Source of the DNA: Oscillatoria nigro-viridis PCC 7112
GTDB taxonomy: Bacteria > Cyanobacteriota > Cyanobacteriia > Cyanobacteriales > Microcoleaceae
Reading direction: 5' to 3'
DNA length: 64,000 nucleotides
NCBI RefSeq assembly: GCF_000317475.1
Contig: NC_019729.1
Span: 4,354,501 to 4,418,500, forward strand
Shown in pieces: positions 37,501 to 43,327 of the stretch. Numbering within the stretch: the stretch's first letter is position 1; each line of letters begins with the position of its first letter. The translations under genes were made by a program, and so were the position numbers. The notes beneath the pieces were generated by a model. That model was not told where the DNA came from and searched no databases. It was given only the letters and a program-made list of their open reading frames with translations.

Positions 37501-38257
37501 GCTGACTGTTCCCTCAGAGAAACTCGAAAGTTTTTACCGAGGAGACGTTCGCAAGGGATATCAAGCACTTCTTAGCTGCGGCTTGCAAGCAGAATCGATG
37601 ACTGAAGCCGAACAGCAGTTTTTGCAGAAATTGACCGAAATTAGCAAAGGGTTGGTGCAGCCTCAAGCTATCAATGCTCTGCTGGGGGCGATGCTGTATT
37701 TTGTTCCGGGAAAAATGCGGGTTCCCGACGCTCGCACCCGCTTGCCGCAGTGGTTGCTTGAAGATTACGAAAAGGTGTTTGAAAGCGCATTTGCGACAAC
37801 AGAACCAACACTTGTCAAACAAGATTATCTGCCGCAGTTTCTCAATCAATTAACTGCTGCTGTCAATCTCTATGAAATCGACCCGACGGCTGAATTGGTA
37901 ATAGCAGATTTGCGGCATATTCGCAAGCAAATTGCCGATTTGTGGCTGAGCGTTTCCGGCGAACAAGTAGAAGTTTTTTACCGGAGCGATTTTGGCAAAG
38001 GTTACAAAGCACTGTTGGGCAGCGGGTTTATTAACGAGCCGCTCAATGAGAGCGATCGCGAGTTTTTCAAGTCGTTGGTTGTTGAGTTGAGTAAAGGGTT
38101 TGGAGCGCCTAAAGCTGTGAATAATTTGTTGGCGGCGATGCTGTATTGTCGCCCTGGACAGTTGCGGGTTGAGGATGCGAATACTTGTTTGCCTCCGTGG
38201 TTGTTGGCGGATTACGAGCAGTTTGTTGGGGGTGCGATCGAGCTTGCTGTCAAGTAA
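31544..38257 (+). CDS. Giant multidomain glycosyltransferase: four GT2 domains, SPINDLY/OGT-like domain, four novel repeats
   Basis: A 2237-residue cytoplasmic-looking protein. GT2-1 is at about 10-240 (PLISIVMPVYNTLEQFLREA; LLDHDD), GT2-2 at about 265-530 (LVSIIIPTRDFGSIL; LFLNNDTQ), GT2-3 at about 545-790 (SICIPTYNGDKYLSEAL; LLCQDD), GT2-4 at about 870-1110 (SVMIPTYNRVKYLEQAL; ILHDDD). A SPINDLY/O-GlcNAc-transferase-like domain spans about 1400-1765 (KIRVGIINDHFAPQTETFA; DVYLDSYPYAGATSLIDPLQ). An unrecognised ~105-residue repeat occurs at about 1205-1308, 1821-1927, 1972-2079 and 2121-2228. Each copy runs from RKQIADxWL to LPxWLxxDYE. The gene is one intact frame. It probably assembles a glycan or glycosylates a protein; substrate unknown. 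Confidence 0.88.
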   Translation: MNSTNQLSYQPLISIVMPVYNTLEQFLREAIQSVLNQSYTHWELCIADDASTQPHVKRILEEYAAKDARIKGVFRSQNGHISRASNSALQLATGEFISLLDHDDLLVADALHEVVMLLNEHPDADMIYSDEDKVDDRNNVCLPCYKPDWCPDSFLSRMYTCHLGTYRRSLVNEIGGFREGFEGSQDYDLVLRLTEKTNKIFHIPKILYHWRFHPESASASREAKPYAYEAAVRTLTDAIRRRGEPGQVLTHQNYPGHYTIRYAIKSDKLVSIIIPTRDFGSILNKCLESIFTHTLYPNYEVIVIDNGSVEVETTKLIKKWQNLQPAKFKCYRLDIPFNYSRINNFGVEKSQGDYLLFLNNDTQVHQEDWLNAMVEQAQRQSIGAVGGMLLYPDNSIQNTGFILGVNGIASHAYKGISKAVPYDDMVHIGFTNNVSAVTGACLMCRREVFTSIGGFDENLPIVFSDVDLCLKMMANGYRNIYISHAKVWHQELKGWAFELTDVEQLKIEETAAKLMVARWNKFIKRDPCFSQHLVNKFNKKFNQSETSQPLVSICIPTYNGDKYLSEALCSAMAQTYPNLEIIISDDGSTDQTVAIAKSLTDKFAGHFRIWTHNQFGLVKNWNHCISQAKGKYIKLLCQDDLLEPECVAELVNLAEQDEQIGLVFSRRGVLLAGDANSDPACQAIGRGAVEISQNWSNLQPVQDGKALLAEPNLLNNPINKIGEPSTVLIRKEVFDRVGLFDVELQQLVDVEMWFRIMSCYKIGFVNKSLSHWRVHLKQLTRENLLKGEIVQDVQRLHHKILQSPYFNLLSSEVKNRMTDATQVKEWMRQLAGAQKQSVNVTENVTAVPVVPALSLEVTQISPVAPNIRRPFWSVMIPTYNRVKYLEQALKSVLQQAPSSEEMQVEVVNDCSNQSIQDEMEAIVKAVGGGRVNFYRHPEQDIGQTAIFNLCIQRSHGEWVHILHDDDVVLPGFYSRLREGIEKEPSVGAAFCRHIYTDEAGNQRWVSWLERETPGVLSDWLEQIIVMCRLQASPIAVKRSVYENLGGFCPQAGAASDWEMWKRIAVHYPIWYEPEPLAWYRQHSSSDNTRLLKSGGLIADVRRSIEISQSYLPSAIADKLSNQAREHYALYALNTAKKLLTDGDSEAAIAQIREGLKCSQSAQLKEALVSLLLLGESHQPSTGFSSSINQQQKESSNESATANSQPTRKQIADIWLNLPAEQVASAFAGDAGKQHQALLASDIRYEPLTDTEETFVSELVANVAKGFNEPKAINYLLAAMLYRRADQLPLKYDRATVPNWFANEYLKFMFTCPNVFQTRGEADSYYQFIQGWIDYLHTNLFKNADSPLWQNIALLFAQVANFIPLYFTTANLRDIYTKRAEIIEFSLKNRGSSIDCIFPARSPNRTKIRVGIINDHFAPQTETFATIPVFEHLNRNQFEIYLYALNTSGHQLEQYCQSRADKLVALPKDFTSQVQTIRADDLDILFFGTNLTAINKPLTSLAMHRLARVQTTSFCSPTTTGIRHMDYYIAGQFTAPDASYQEQYREQLAVLQGSGFCFTYATESEVATVKPTRQSLGISDNTTVFISGANFYKILPELRESWVKILAAVPDSILILYPFGPAWTRTYPATPFVNNLNAVCAKYGVNNNRLRFVKQLPSRADVKEFLQLADVYLDSYPYAGATSLIDPLQVGLPAVVVEGNALRFRQGSAMLRELQMPDLIAYDEASYIQLAVTLGTNPQLRQQKRQEIQQKMQANPACFDSVAYSGAIGKLFQELFGKWQTSHLEASHNLQDSIPKQPDLDEILSNALKLYQRNSSNISAISELRQIRKQIADFWLNVPAENLEIAYRSASGNSYQMLLKSGFQRQPMMESEQMFLQQLTQISKGLVHPKAVNALLAAMLYFPPETMRIPDARNRLPHWLIGDYEQVFETEAAVKSDSTSDLLAQYIQSRQFANQLLGCVNLYRIDPSDESVVLELRQIRKQMADFWLTVPSEKLESFYRGDVRKGYQALLSCGLQAESMTEAEQQFLQKLTEISKGLVQPQAINALLGAMLYFVPGKMRVPDARTRLPQWLLEDYEKVFESAFATTEPTLVKQDYLPQFLNQLTAAVNLYEIDPTAELVIADLRHIRKQIADLWLSVSGEQVEVFYRSDFGKGYKALLGSGFINEPLNESDREFFKSLVVELSKGFGAPKAVNNLLAAMLYCRPGQLRVEDANTCLPPWLLADYEQFVGGAIELAVK

Positions 38258-38260
38258 ACG

Positions 38261-38298
38261 GATCGCGCAGGGCGGGCAGCGGCTCGCCCTGCGCGATC
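38261..38298. repeat. Strong 14-bp palindromic hairpin after the giant gene
   Basis: GATCGCGCAGGGCG (38261-38274) pairs perfectly with CGCCCTGCGCGATC (38285-38298) over a 10-nt loop, three bases past the stop. GC-rich and very stable, but without a T-run. Confidence 0.75.
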
Positions 38299-38341
38299 GA
38301 TTAGTTAGGCAATTGGAACTTGATTTGGAAGCGCAAAAGAA

Positions 38342-38905
38342 ATGCTTCAAATATATAGAAACGGTGAAAATGGAGAAATAATTAGAGGCAAAGGGTTGTC
38401 GGCATTTATACACAACGGGGACTACTATGAAACCATCATCGGAGTTTTTGAGGACGGTACGATCGATTGTTGGGAATTGGTTAACTTTGAGGAATTCAAA
38501 ACCAAAGTTGCTGAGGGATGGGTTGTTACCGAAGTTCCCAAGGGTGCGAGGATAAGCTGTCACCATCTCTACTACGGAAACTCGACTTTAGAATTCTATA
38601 TAGAGATTGATGAGTTTGTCAAAGAAGTGGAAGATACGATAAATTTGCTTCAAGGCAAGCAAACAGTTTCAGAGACTTGTGTTCAAGCCTTTGCTAGATT
38701 CTTAACGTTACCAACAAAAGAAAATAAAAGTAGCTTGCAAGAAGTTTACAATGCTATTCCAAAACATCTGAGAATTTATGTGCTTGGCGATATGGATTGT
38801 AAAGATTCTGCTATCAGAATGTGTATCGAAAAAACAGAAATTTCCCAGGAAATTATCGAAAGCTTGAAGAGGAGCTATGAATGGATATTTGAACAATTAA
38901 ATTAA
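38342..38905 (+). CDS. Hypothetical protein
   Basis: A 187-residue soluble protein that I do not recognise. The N-terminal ~80 residues are beta-rich (FIHNGDYYETIIGVFEDGTIDCWEL, then GWVVTEVPKGARISCHHL), and the C-terminal half is helical with KSSLQEVYNAIPKHLRIYVLG and a last helix ISQEIIESLKRSYEWIF. The pattern of a small sheet domain describing 'D-G-T-I-D-C-W' recalls immunity- or adaptor-like proteins, but no assignment is made. Its 3' end overlaps the convergent gene at 38897 by 9 bp. Confidence 0.6.
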   Translation: MLQIYRNGENGEIIRGKGLSAFIHNGDYYETIIGVFEDGTIDCWELVNFEEFKTKVAEGWVVTEVPKGARISCHHLYYGNSTLEFYIEIDEFVKEVEDTINLLQGKQTVSETCVQAFARFLTLPTKENKSSLQEVYNAIPKHLRIYVLGDMDCKDSAIRMCIEKTEISQEIIESLKRSYEWIFEQLN

Positions 38906-39097
38906 GCGAATATCTGAATCTTCAGTATTGTCCCAAACTCTATCTAGTGATGTTTGACTCGCTTGAAGCCAAAACTCAGCTTCTGCATCAGGTAAGAGTG
39001 TTACTAATACTTTTGCCCCTTCGGGTAACTCTGATAACTCCAGCAGCTCAATTTTCCCTTGTCGAACAGTAGCCCAAAGCGCTTTCAGCATATCCAC
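38897..39097 (-). CDS. Small antitoxin-like protein
   Basis: A 66-residue protein beginning MDMLKALWATVRQGKIELLE, then LSELPEGAKVLVTLLPDAEA and FWLQASQTSLDRVWDNTEDS. The AbrB-like beta start and the WLxAS..SLDxVWDNxED tail are the pattern of small cyanobacterial proteins often found beside toxin genes (recalled, not searched). The usual extra C-terminal residues after NTEDS are replaced by DIRLI, so the 3' end may be altered. No toxin partner is adjacent. The last 9 bp overlap the convergent gene. Confidence 0.55.
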   Translation of the reverse strand: MDMLKALWATVRQGKIELLELSELPEGAKVLVTLLPDAEAEFWLQASQTSLDRVWDNTEDSDIRLI

Positions 39098-39362
39098 CTC
39101 ATAAACTGTGCTTTATGCAATTTGCAGATTTTTGGTAAGTTTTCGCACTGAGTGACTAATTACAACCTAACGCTGTTTTAGCCCGATCGCCTGACGGGGA
39201 GTGGCTGGCAATGTTTCGCCCAGAAAATGGACAAGCTGCGACATTACGATATCGCTGTTTGCACCGCAGCAGTCCTTTATCCGCAGGAAAGGTTTGTAGC
39301 GGCGCATTGCAATGCCATTATCACGGTTGGCTCTACAATCAAATTTGCACCCCGATTTGCTA

Positions 39363-40256
39363 TCAATTCAACACGAGTTCGGGCTGCTGAGTCTCAAACA
39401 AAGGGCGAGTTACCTGACGCAGCAGCACTGTTTCTAAACTGCCTTCTACTACACTTTCTGCTTCTATTTCCAACTCGCCCCACAATAGCCGATCGCCTTG
39501 ATTTGGCATTTTACCTAAATGGTGGATCGCGAATCCGGCGATTGTTTGGTAAGCTTGGTTAGTCGGCAGGTTTAACCCGAGTTTTTCGTTAACTGCTGTC
39601 ACTTCCCAATTGCCAGAAATTAGTGCCGAATGAGCATCTTTTTGAAGGATAGTTGCCTGGGAAGGTAACAGCAAAGGTTGAGACTCTTTACTGGTAATCC
39701 AACCGGTCAGAAGCCGCACGGTACCGTTGAGAATTGCTAGCAGCGGCCACAGTAATTTTGAGCAGAGTTCGAGGGCCGGCATCAACAGCAAAGCGGTGCG
39801 TTCTGGGGCGTGGGTTGCTAATACTTTGGGGATTAGTTCTCCTAAGACTATTTCTACGTAAGTTACTAAGATAAAAGCTGTGGGAACTGCGATCGAATGA
39901 GCAGTCAGCACGGCCGGCAAATGACCGATCGGCAATTTGTCGATCCACGGTTCGATCCAGTGTACAGTCGCTCCCTCACCCAACCAACCCAACAGCAAAC
40001 TCCCTGCTGTTGTGCCAGTTTGAGTCACAGACAGGTAATGCGGTATGTTGTTCTGGGCTTGGTGGACGAGTTCGGCGGTTTTAGCGGTTGGGCGATCGTC
40101 CAAGCGGGCAAGTTGGAGGATTTGATGGCGATCGGCTGATACTAATGCTAGTTCTGACGCCACAAAAAAGGCGATTAAAAGTGTTAAGCCTAGCAACATT
40201 GCTAATCTCAGCATTGTTTGAGCGACTTCTATTTCCAGGCAAGTAAGGTTGTTCAA
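39363..40256 (-). CDS. DUF21 (CNNM-like) membrane protein lacking CBS domains
   Basis: A 297-residue protein. The N-terminal DUF21/CNNM transmembrane domain has four helices: AMLLGLTLLIAFFVASELAL, VTQTGTTAGSLLLGWLGEG, LVTYVEIVLGELIPKVLATH, and ALELCSKLLWPLLAILNGTV. After about 200 residues it goes directly to a CorC_HlyC-type C-terminal domain (ISGNWEVTAVNEKLGLNLP; TIAGFAIHHLGKMPNQGD; VVEGSLETVLLRQV). The pair of CBS domains that normally separates them (~120 residues) is absent. Family members are linked to Mg/Co efflux. TTG 40256 opens the frame; ATG 40214 is an alternative start. Confidence 0.8.
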   Translation of the reverse strand: MNNLTCLEIEVAQTMLRLAMLLGLTLLIAFFVASELALVSADRHQILQLARLDDRPTAKTAELVHQAQNNIPHYLSVTQTGTTAGSLLLGWLGEGATVHWIEPWIDKLPIGHLPAVLTAHSIAVPTAFILVTYVEIVLGELIPKVLATHAPERTALLLMPALELCSKLLWPLLAILNGTVRLLTGWITSKESQPLLLPSQATILQKDAHSALISGNWEVTAVNEKLGLNLPTNQAYQTIAGFAIHHLGKMPNQGDRLLWGELEIEAESVVEGSLETVLLRQVTRPLFETQQPELVLN

Positions 40257-40366
40257 GATAGATATCTAATATGATAGAGGTTTTAAGTTAATTATTTTAT
40301 TTTAGCTGGGGAGTGAGATAGATCGATCGCCAGACATTGCGGATATCCCCACTACCCGTATTCGTA

Positions 40367-40383
40367 GGTGCGCCCAGCGCACC
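40367..40383. repeat. GGTGCGC-CCA-GCGCACC hairpin
   Basis: Third occurrence of the 7-bp stem seen at 13703 and 24438, here with a 3-nt loop. Confidence 0.7.
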
Positions 40384-40514
40384 TTACCCGTAGAACTTGT
40401 GAACTCTTTCTCTTGTCTTCCTACCCTTCGGGAACGGCTTCGCCGAACGCGCCCTTGGTGTCTTCGCGGTTCGTTTTAACTGAGATATTGCACCATTCTC
40501 AATTACTTGTTTAG

Positions 40515-40581
40515 GAACAGGCTTTTCGGTGTGTGAAGCGAGAAAATTTATCTTTTGTGGAACAGGCCGAAAAGCCTGTTC
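40515..40581. repeat. 15-bp perfect inverted repeat with alternative hairpin
   Basis: GAACAGGCTTTTCGG (40515-40529) is the exact reverse complement of CCGAAAAGCCTGTTC (40567-40581). The right arm can also fold alone: GAACAGG (40560-40566) with CCTGTTC (40575-40581). Thus two mutually exclusive folds are possible. It looks like a small intergenic repeat element. Confidence 0.7.
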
Positions 40582-40644
40582 TTGACAATGATGAAAGATG
40601 TGAGTCAAAAAATCTAATTCACAACACCGGAACTCATTGCTGTA

Positions 40645-41730
40645 TCAACTCTCCCTTGTTTCCCGGAGCGAGTTAATTTCCGTAAAAGTCTGCACCGGAT
40701 CGGAATTCAACCCGCCTTGAATGTAATTCAACTTCACTTCTTCTAACAAATCCGACAGCAGCGACTGCAATTCCCCAAGAGTTTTCTCATCTTGCAATTC
40801 CCGCCGCAAACTTTGATTAAATTCTTGGCTGAAATTATCGAGAATTTTTCTACCTTTATCGTCTTCATAAGTAGTAGATACCACATCCACAGCAGTTTTA
40901 GCTAAATAATTCGCTAGCTGTTCCGTCATCTCAGTAGGCAAAATGTTAATCGGAGAGAAAGTTTGCAGGATTTGATAGAAATCCGACTGTTTGATTGTTG
41001 TTTCTAAATTGTGGTGCAGCAATTCTTCCAAATCCGGTTGCACCTGCGGCAAAACTTTGTAAATTGTCAGATCCAAAATCCGCTTGGTAATTTGTTCGAT
41101 CGTATTTTCCTGATTGACGTGAAGGTACGGCTGCTGCGCCAGCAACATCTGCGCCGCGTCGCCCTGTTCGATCGAACTTTTAGCTTGATTGATAAACCGC
41201 ACCATCATGTATTCCGACATCGTATGGGCTAAATAAGCCACCGGTTCGTAGGTAACTTGAGCAACTACGCGATCGAGATTCACCAAACCCGACTTGTGCA
41301 GCCGCACCAATACCGGCAGAATCCGCCACCCCTGCCAAATCGGGATCACCAGAAACACCTCGTACCAGCGCCTCAGCACAAAATCAAACCAAGTTACCCC
41401 CGGTTTACGGCGGGTGTGGAACAGACTTTTAATCAAAAATTCCGCCCCAAAAAAACAGATAAAAAACGTATCAATTCGCCAAAAATGGTCAGCACTTTTC
41501 AAAAATTCGGGATTTGCTAAACTCGAATCTATGCCTTTAATCGGGTCATAAATTTTAACTAAACCCGGAAAATAGCTCTGATAAACAGGGCGCAACTGCA
41601 GGTAACTGAAATGGAAAAGCACCAGCAAAAAATTGAGCGCCGCTACTAAGGCGCTCAATTTAGCCCAAGAAATTGCTTTTTTGGACAATGTTACATCGGT
41701 GCTGTTAACACTTGTGTTGGAATCAGACAT
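40645..41730 (-). CDS. Membrane protein with a voltage-sensor-like head, unknown function
   Basis: A 361-residue protein. The N-terminal half has helices at about 24-48 (KLSALVAALNFLLVLFHFSY) and 85-105 (IDTFFICFFGAEFLIKSLF), then WFDFVLRRWYEVFLVIPIW and WRILPVLVRLHKSGLVNLD. Acidic and basic residues within these segments, with regularly spaced R/H/K in the last, recall S2-S4 of voltage-sensor domains. No pore selectivity filter is present. The C-terminal ~200 residues are helical and charged, cytoplasmic-looking, possibly coiled coil. I do not recognise a named family beyond this resemblance. Confidence 0.6.
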   Translation of the reverse strand: MSDSNTSVNSTDVTLSKKAISWAKLSALVAALNFLLVLFHFSYLQLRPVYQSYFPGLVKIYDPIKGIDSSLANPEFLKSADHFWRIDTFFICFFGAEFLIKSLFHTRRKPGVTWFDFVLRRWYEVFLVIPIWQGWRILPVLVRLHKSGLVNLDRVVAQVTYEPVAYLAHTMSEYMMVRFINQAKSSIEQGDAAQMLLAQQPYLHVNQENTIEQITKRILDLTIYKVLPQVQPDLEELLHHNLETTIKQSDFYQILQTFSPINILPTEMTEQLANYLAKTAVDVVSTTYEDDKGRKILDNFSQEFNQSLRRELQDEKTLGELQSLLSDLLEEVKLNYIQGGLNSDPVQTFTEINSLRETRES

Positions 41731-41844
41731 AAAAGTAATGTTCCGAATTTGCTAATCGATAAATCTATCTTGTGACGGACGCTAAAAAACTCTTAACCTA
41801 TTAAAATCCCTTGGTGGACGACAAGTATAAGGAAACCCAATGCC

Positions 41845-42762
41845 GTGAAATTAAAAACAGTCATATCGCTACTCAAAGAAACTTTTACTGAATGGCAAGA
41901 AGATAAAGCGCCAACCCTAGCCGCCGCCCTAGCCTATTACACAGTCTTCTCCCTCGCCCCGCTGCTAATTATCGTAATTGCGATCGCCGGTTTAGTATTT
42001 GGTGCAGACGCAGCCCAAGGTCAAATCGTCGCCCAACTCCAAAGTTTAATTGGCAAAGATGGCGCCGAAACCGTCCAAGAACTCATCCTGAAAGCCTCCG
42101 AACCAAAGTCGGGAATGATTGCTACTTTAGTCGGCATCGCTACACTTTTGTGGGGCGCTTCCAACGTGTTTACTAATCTCAAAGAAGCCCTCAATACTAT
42201 TTGGAATGTTTCACCGCCCCCCGGACGAGGAATCTGGGGATTTCTCCAAGACCGCGTATTGTCTTTTGCAATGATTTTAGGCATAGGTTTTCTACTGCTA
42301 GTATCTTTAGTAATTAGTGCCGTTTTAGCGGCAGTTAGCTATTGGTTGAACGGCTTGCTGCACTTACCAATCAACATTTGGCAGATTGTGGACTTTGCTC
42401 TCTCTTTTGGCGTAGTTACGCTGCTTTTTGCCTTAATTTACAAACTTTTACCCGATGTCCATCTTGCCTGGAATGATGTTTGGATCGGCGCCGCCATCAC
42501 CTCAGTGCTGTTTACGATCGGCAAGTCCCTAATAGGAATTTACCTCGGAGGTAGCGGTATTGCCTCTACCTACGGTGCTGCTGGCTCGTTCGTGATTATC
42601 CTGCTTTGGATTAATTATTCCGCTCAAATTCTCTTTTTAGGTGCCGAGTTTACCCAAGTTTGGGCTAACCGATACGGATCTCTCATGCGAGGTTCGCGAA
42701 AGAATATCCTAAACAGCGAAAACGGGGAATCCTCCGCACGCAAACATCGGAAGCACTCTTAA
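41845..42762 (+). CDS. YihY/BrkB family inner-membrane protein
   Basis: A 305-residue protein with six membrane helices. Family signature: DKAPTLAAALAYYTVFSLAP LLIIV at the start, then TLLWGASNVFTNLKEALNTIW, and near the end SLIGIYLGGSGIASTYGAAG with SFVIILLWINYSAQILFLGAEF. The family was once called RNase BN; that assignment is obsolete and it is now thought to be a transporter-type membrane protein. GTG 41845 is preceded by AAGGA about 11 bp upstream. A basic C-terminal tail follows the last helix. Confidence 0.9.
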   Translation: MKLKTVISLLKETFTEWQEDKAPTLAAALAYYTVFSLAPLLIIVIAIAGLVFGADAAQGQIVAQLQSLIGKDGAETVQELILKASEPKSGMIATLVGIATLLWGASNVFTNLKEALNTIWNVSPPPGRGIWGFLQDRVLSFAMILGIGFLLLVSLVISAVLAAVSYWLNGLLHLPINIWQIVDFALSFGVVTLLFALIYKLLPDVHLAWNDVWIGAAITSVLFTIGKSLIGIYLGGSGIASTYGAAGSFVIILLWINYSAQILFLGAEFTQVWANRYGSLMRGSRKNILNSENGESSARKHRKHS

Positions 42763-43327
42763 CATTAGACAAACCGGAAATTTGAGGTTAAACTCGCATT
42801 CCTGGTTTGACAAAATAAGCAAGAAGGAAGGGAGAAAAAGGCAGAAGGTGCAAGGCGGAACGAAAGAAAAATTTTGAATGCAATAACTTTGCTTTTTTTT
42901 CGATTCCCCTGTAACATTCTGTCTTCGGGACGACCGACTTCTGCTTTCTCTAAAGCCCTACTTATTTATTCAGAGGGGTAAAATTCTACCTTCTGCTGAC
43001 CTCGCATCTCTAGCAGCAAGCTGAAAGCAGGCTCTAGTTAGAGATGGCTAGGAGGTGCGAGTTTGACAGCGAGATAAATACGGGAACTTTCCTTCACCCT
43101 CGTTCATTTCTATTTAGATTATCTAGATTTTGAGCTGCTGGATGTCTCTGTCAGCAGAAGGAAGTCCTCTGTGAATTTTTCCGTGCAACTTATCCCGGAA
43201 GGATGATTTATCGATCCCGCATTTTCACTTTAATACAAATTAGCTAGAAGATTCCAGTCCCGCCGCCGCAGCCCAAATTGCGCTTTCAATCTTCTCCGCA
43301 ATTATTTTTAATTTTTGGTAAATAATC
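42763..43327. other. Long intergenic region with a structured element
   Basis: About 565 bp upstream of the GT4 gene. It contains the multi-stem element at 42989-43161 (separate entry) and nothing that reads as protein. Confidence 0.6.
42989..43161. other. Candidate structured RNA or palindromic element
   Basis: Outer arms CCTTCTGCTGAC (42989-43000) and GTCAGCAGAAGG (43150-43161) are perfectly complementary over 12 bp. Directly inside, CTCGCA (43001-43006) pairs with TGCGAG (43056-43061), and ATCTCTA (43006-43012) with TAGAGAT (43039-43045). The rest (43062-43149) can form a weaker second arm. The result is a closed multibranch structure about 170-285 nt before the GT4 start. It may be a leader RNA, a small RNA, or a MITE-like element; no target duplication was seen. 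Confidence 0.4.

Larger units (their letters stand above)
40257..40644. other. Repeat-rich intergenic region
   Basis: About 390 bp without a gene. It holds the third GGTGCGC hairpin and a large inverted repeat, listed separately, and a GAACGGCTTCGCCGAAC palindrome near 40431-40450. The ORF at 40384-40608 is made from these repeats. Confidence 0.6.

Noticed and set aside
37850..38566. Reverse ORF of 238 codons
   Set aside because: Antisense to the third and fourth repeats of the giant gene; the composition is that of a shadow frame.
40384..40608. 74-codon reverse ORF
   Set aside because: Built entirely from an intergenic repeat and inverted-repeat arms.
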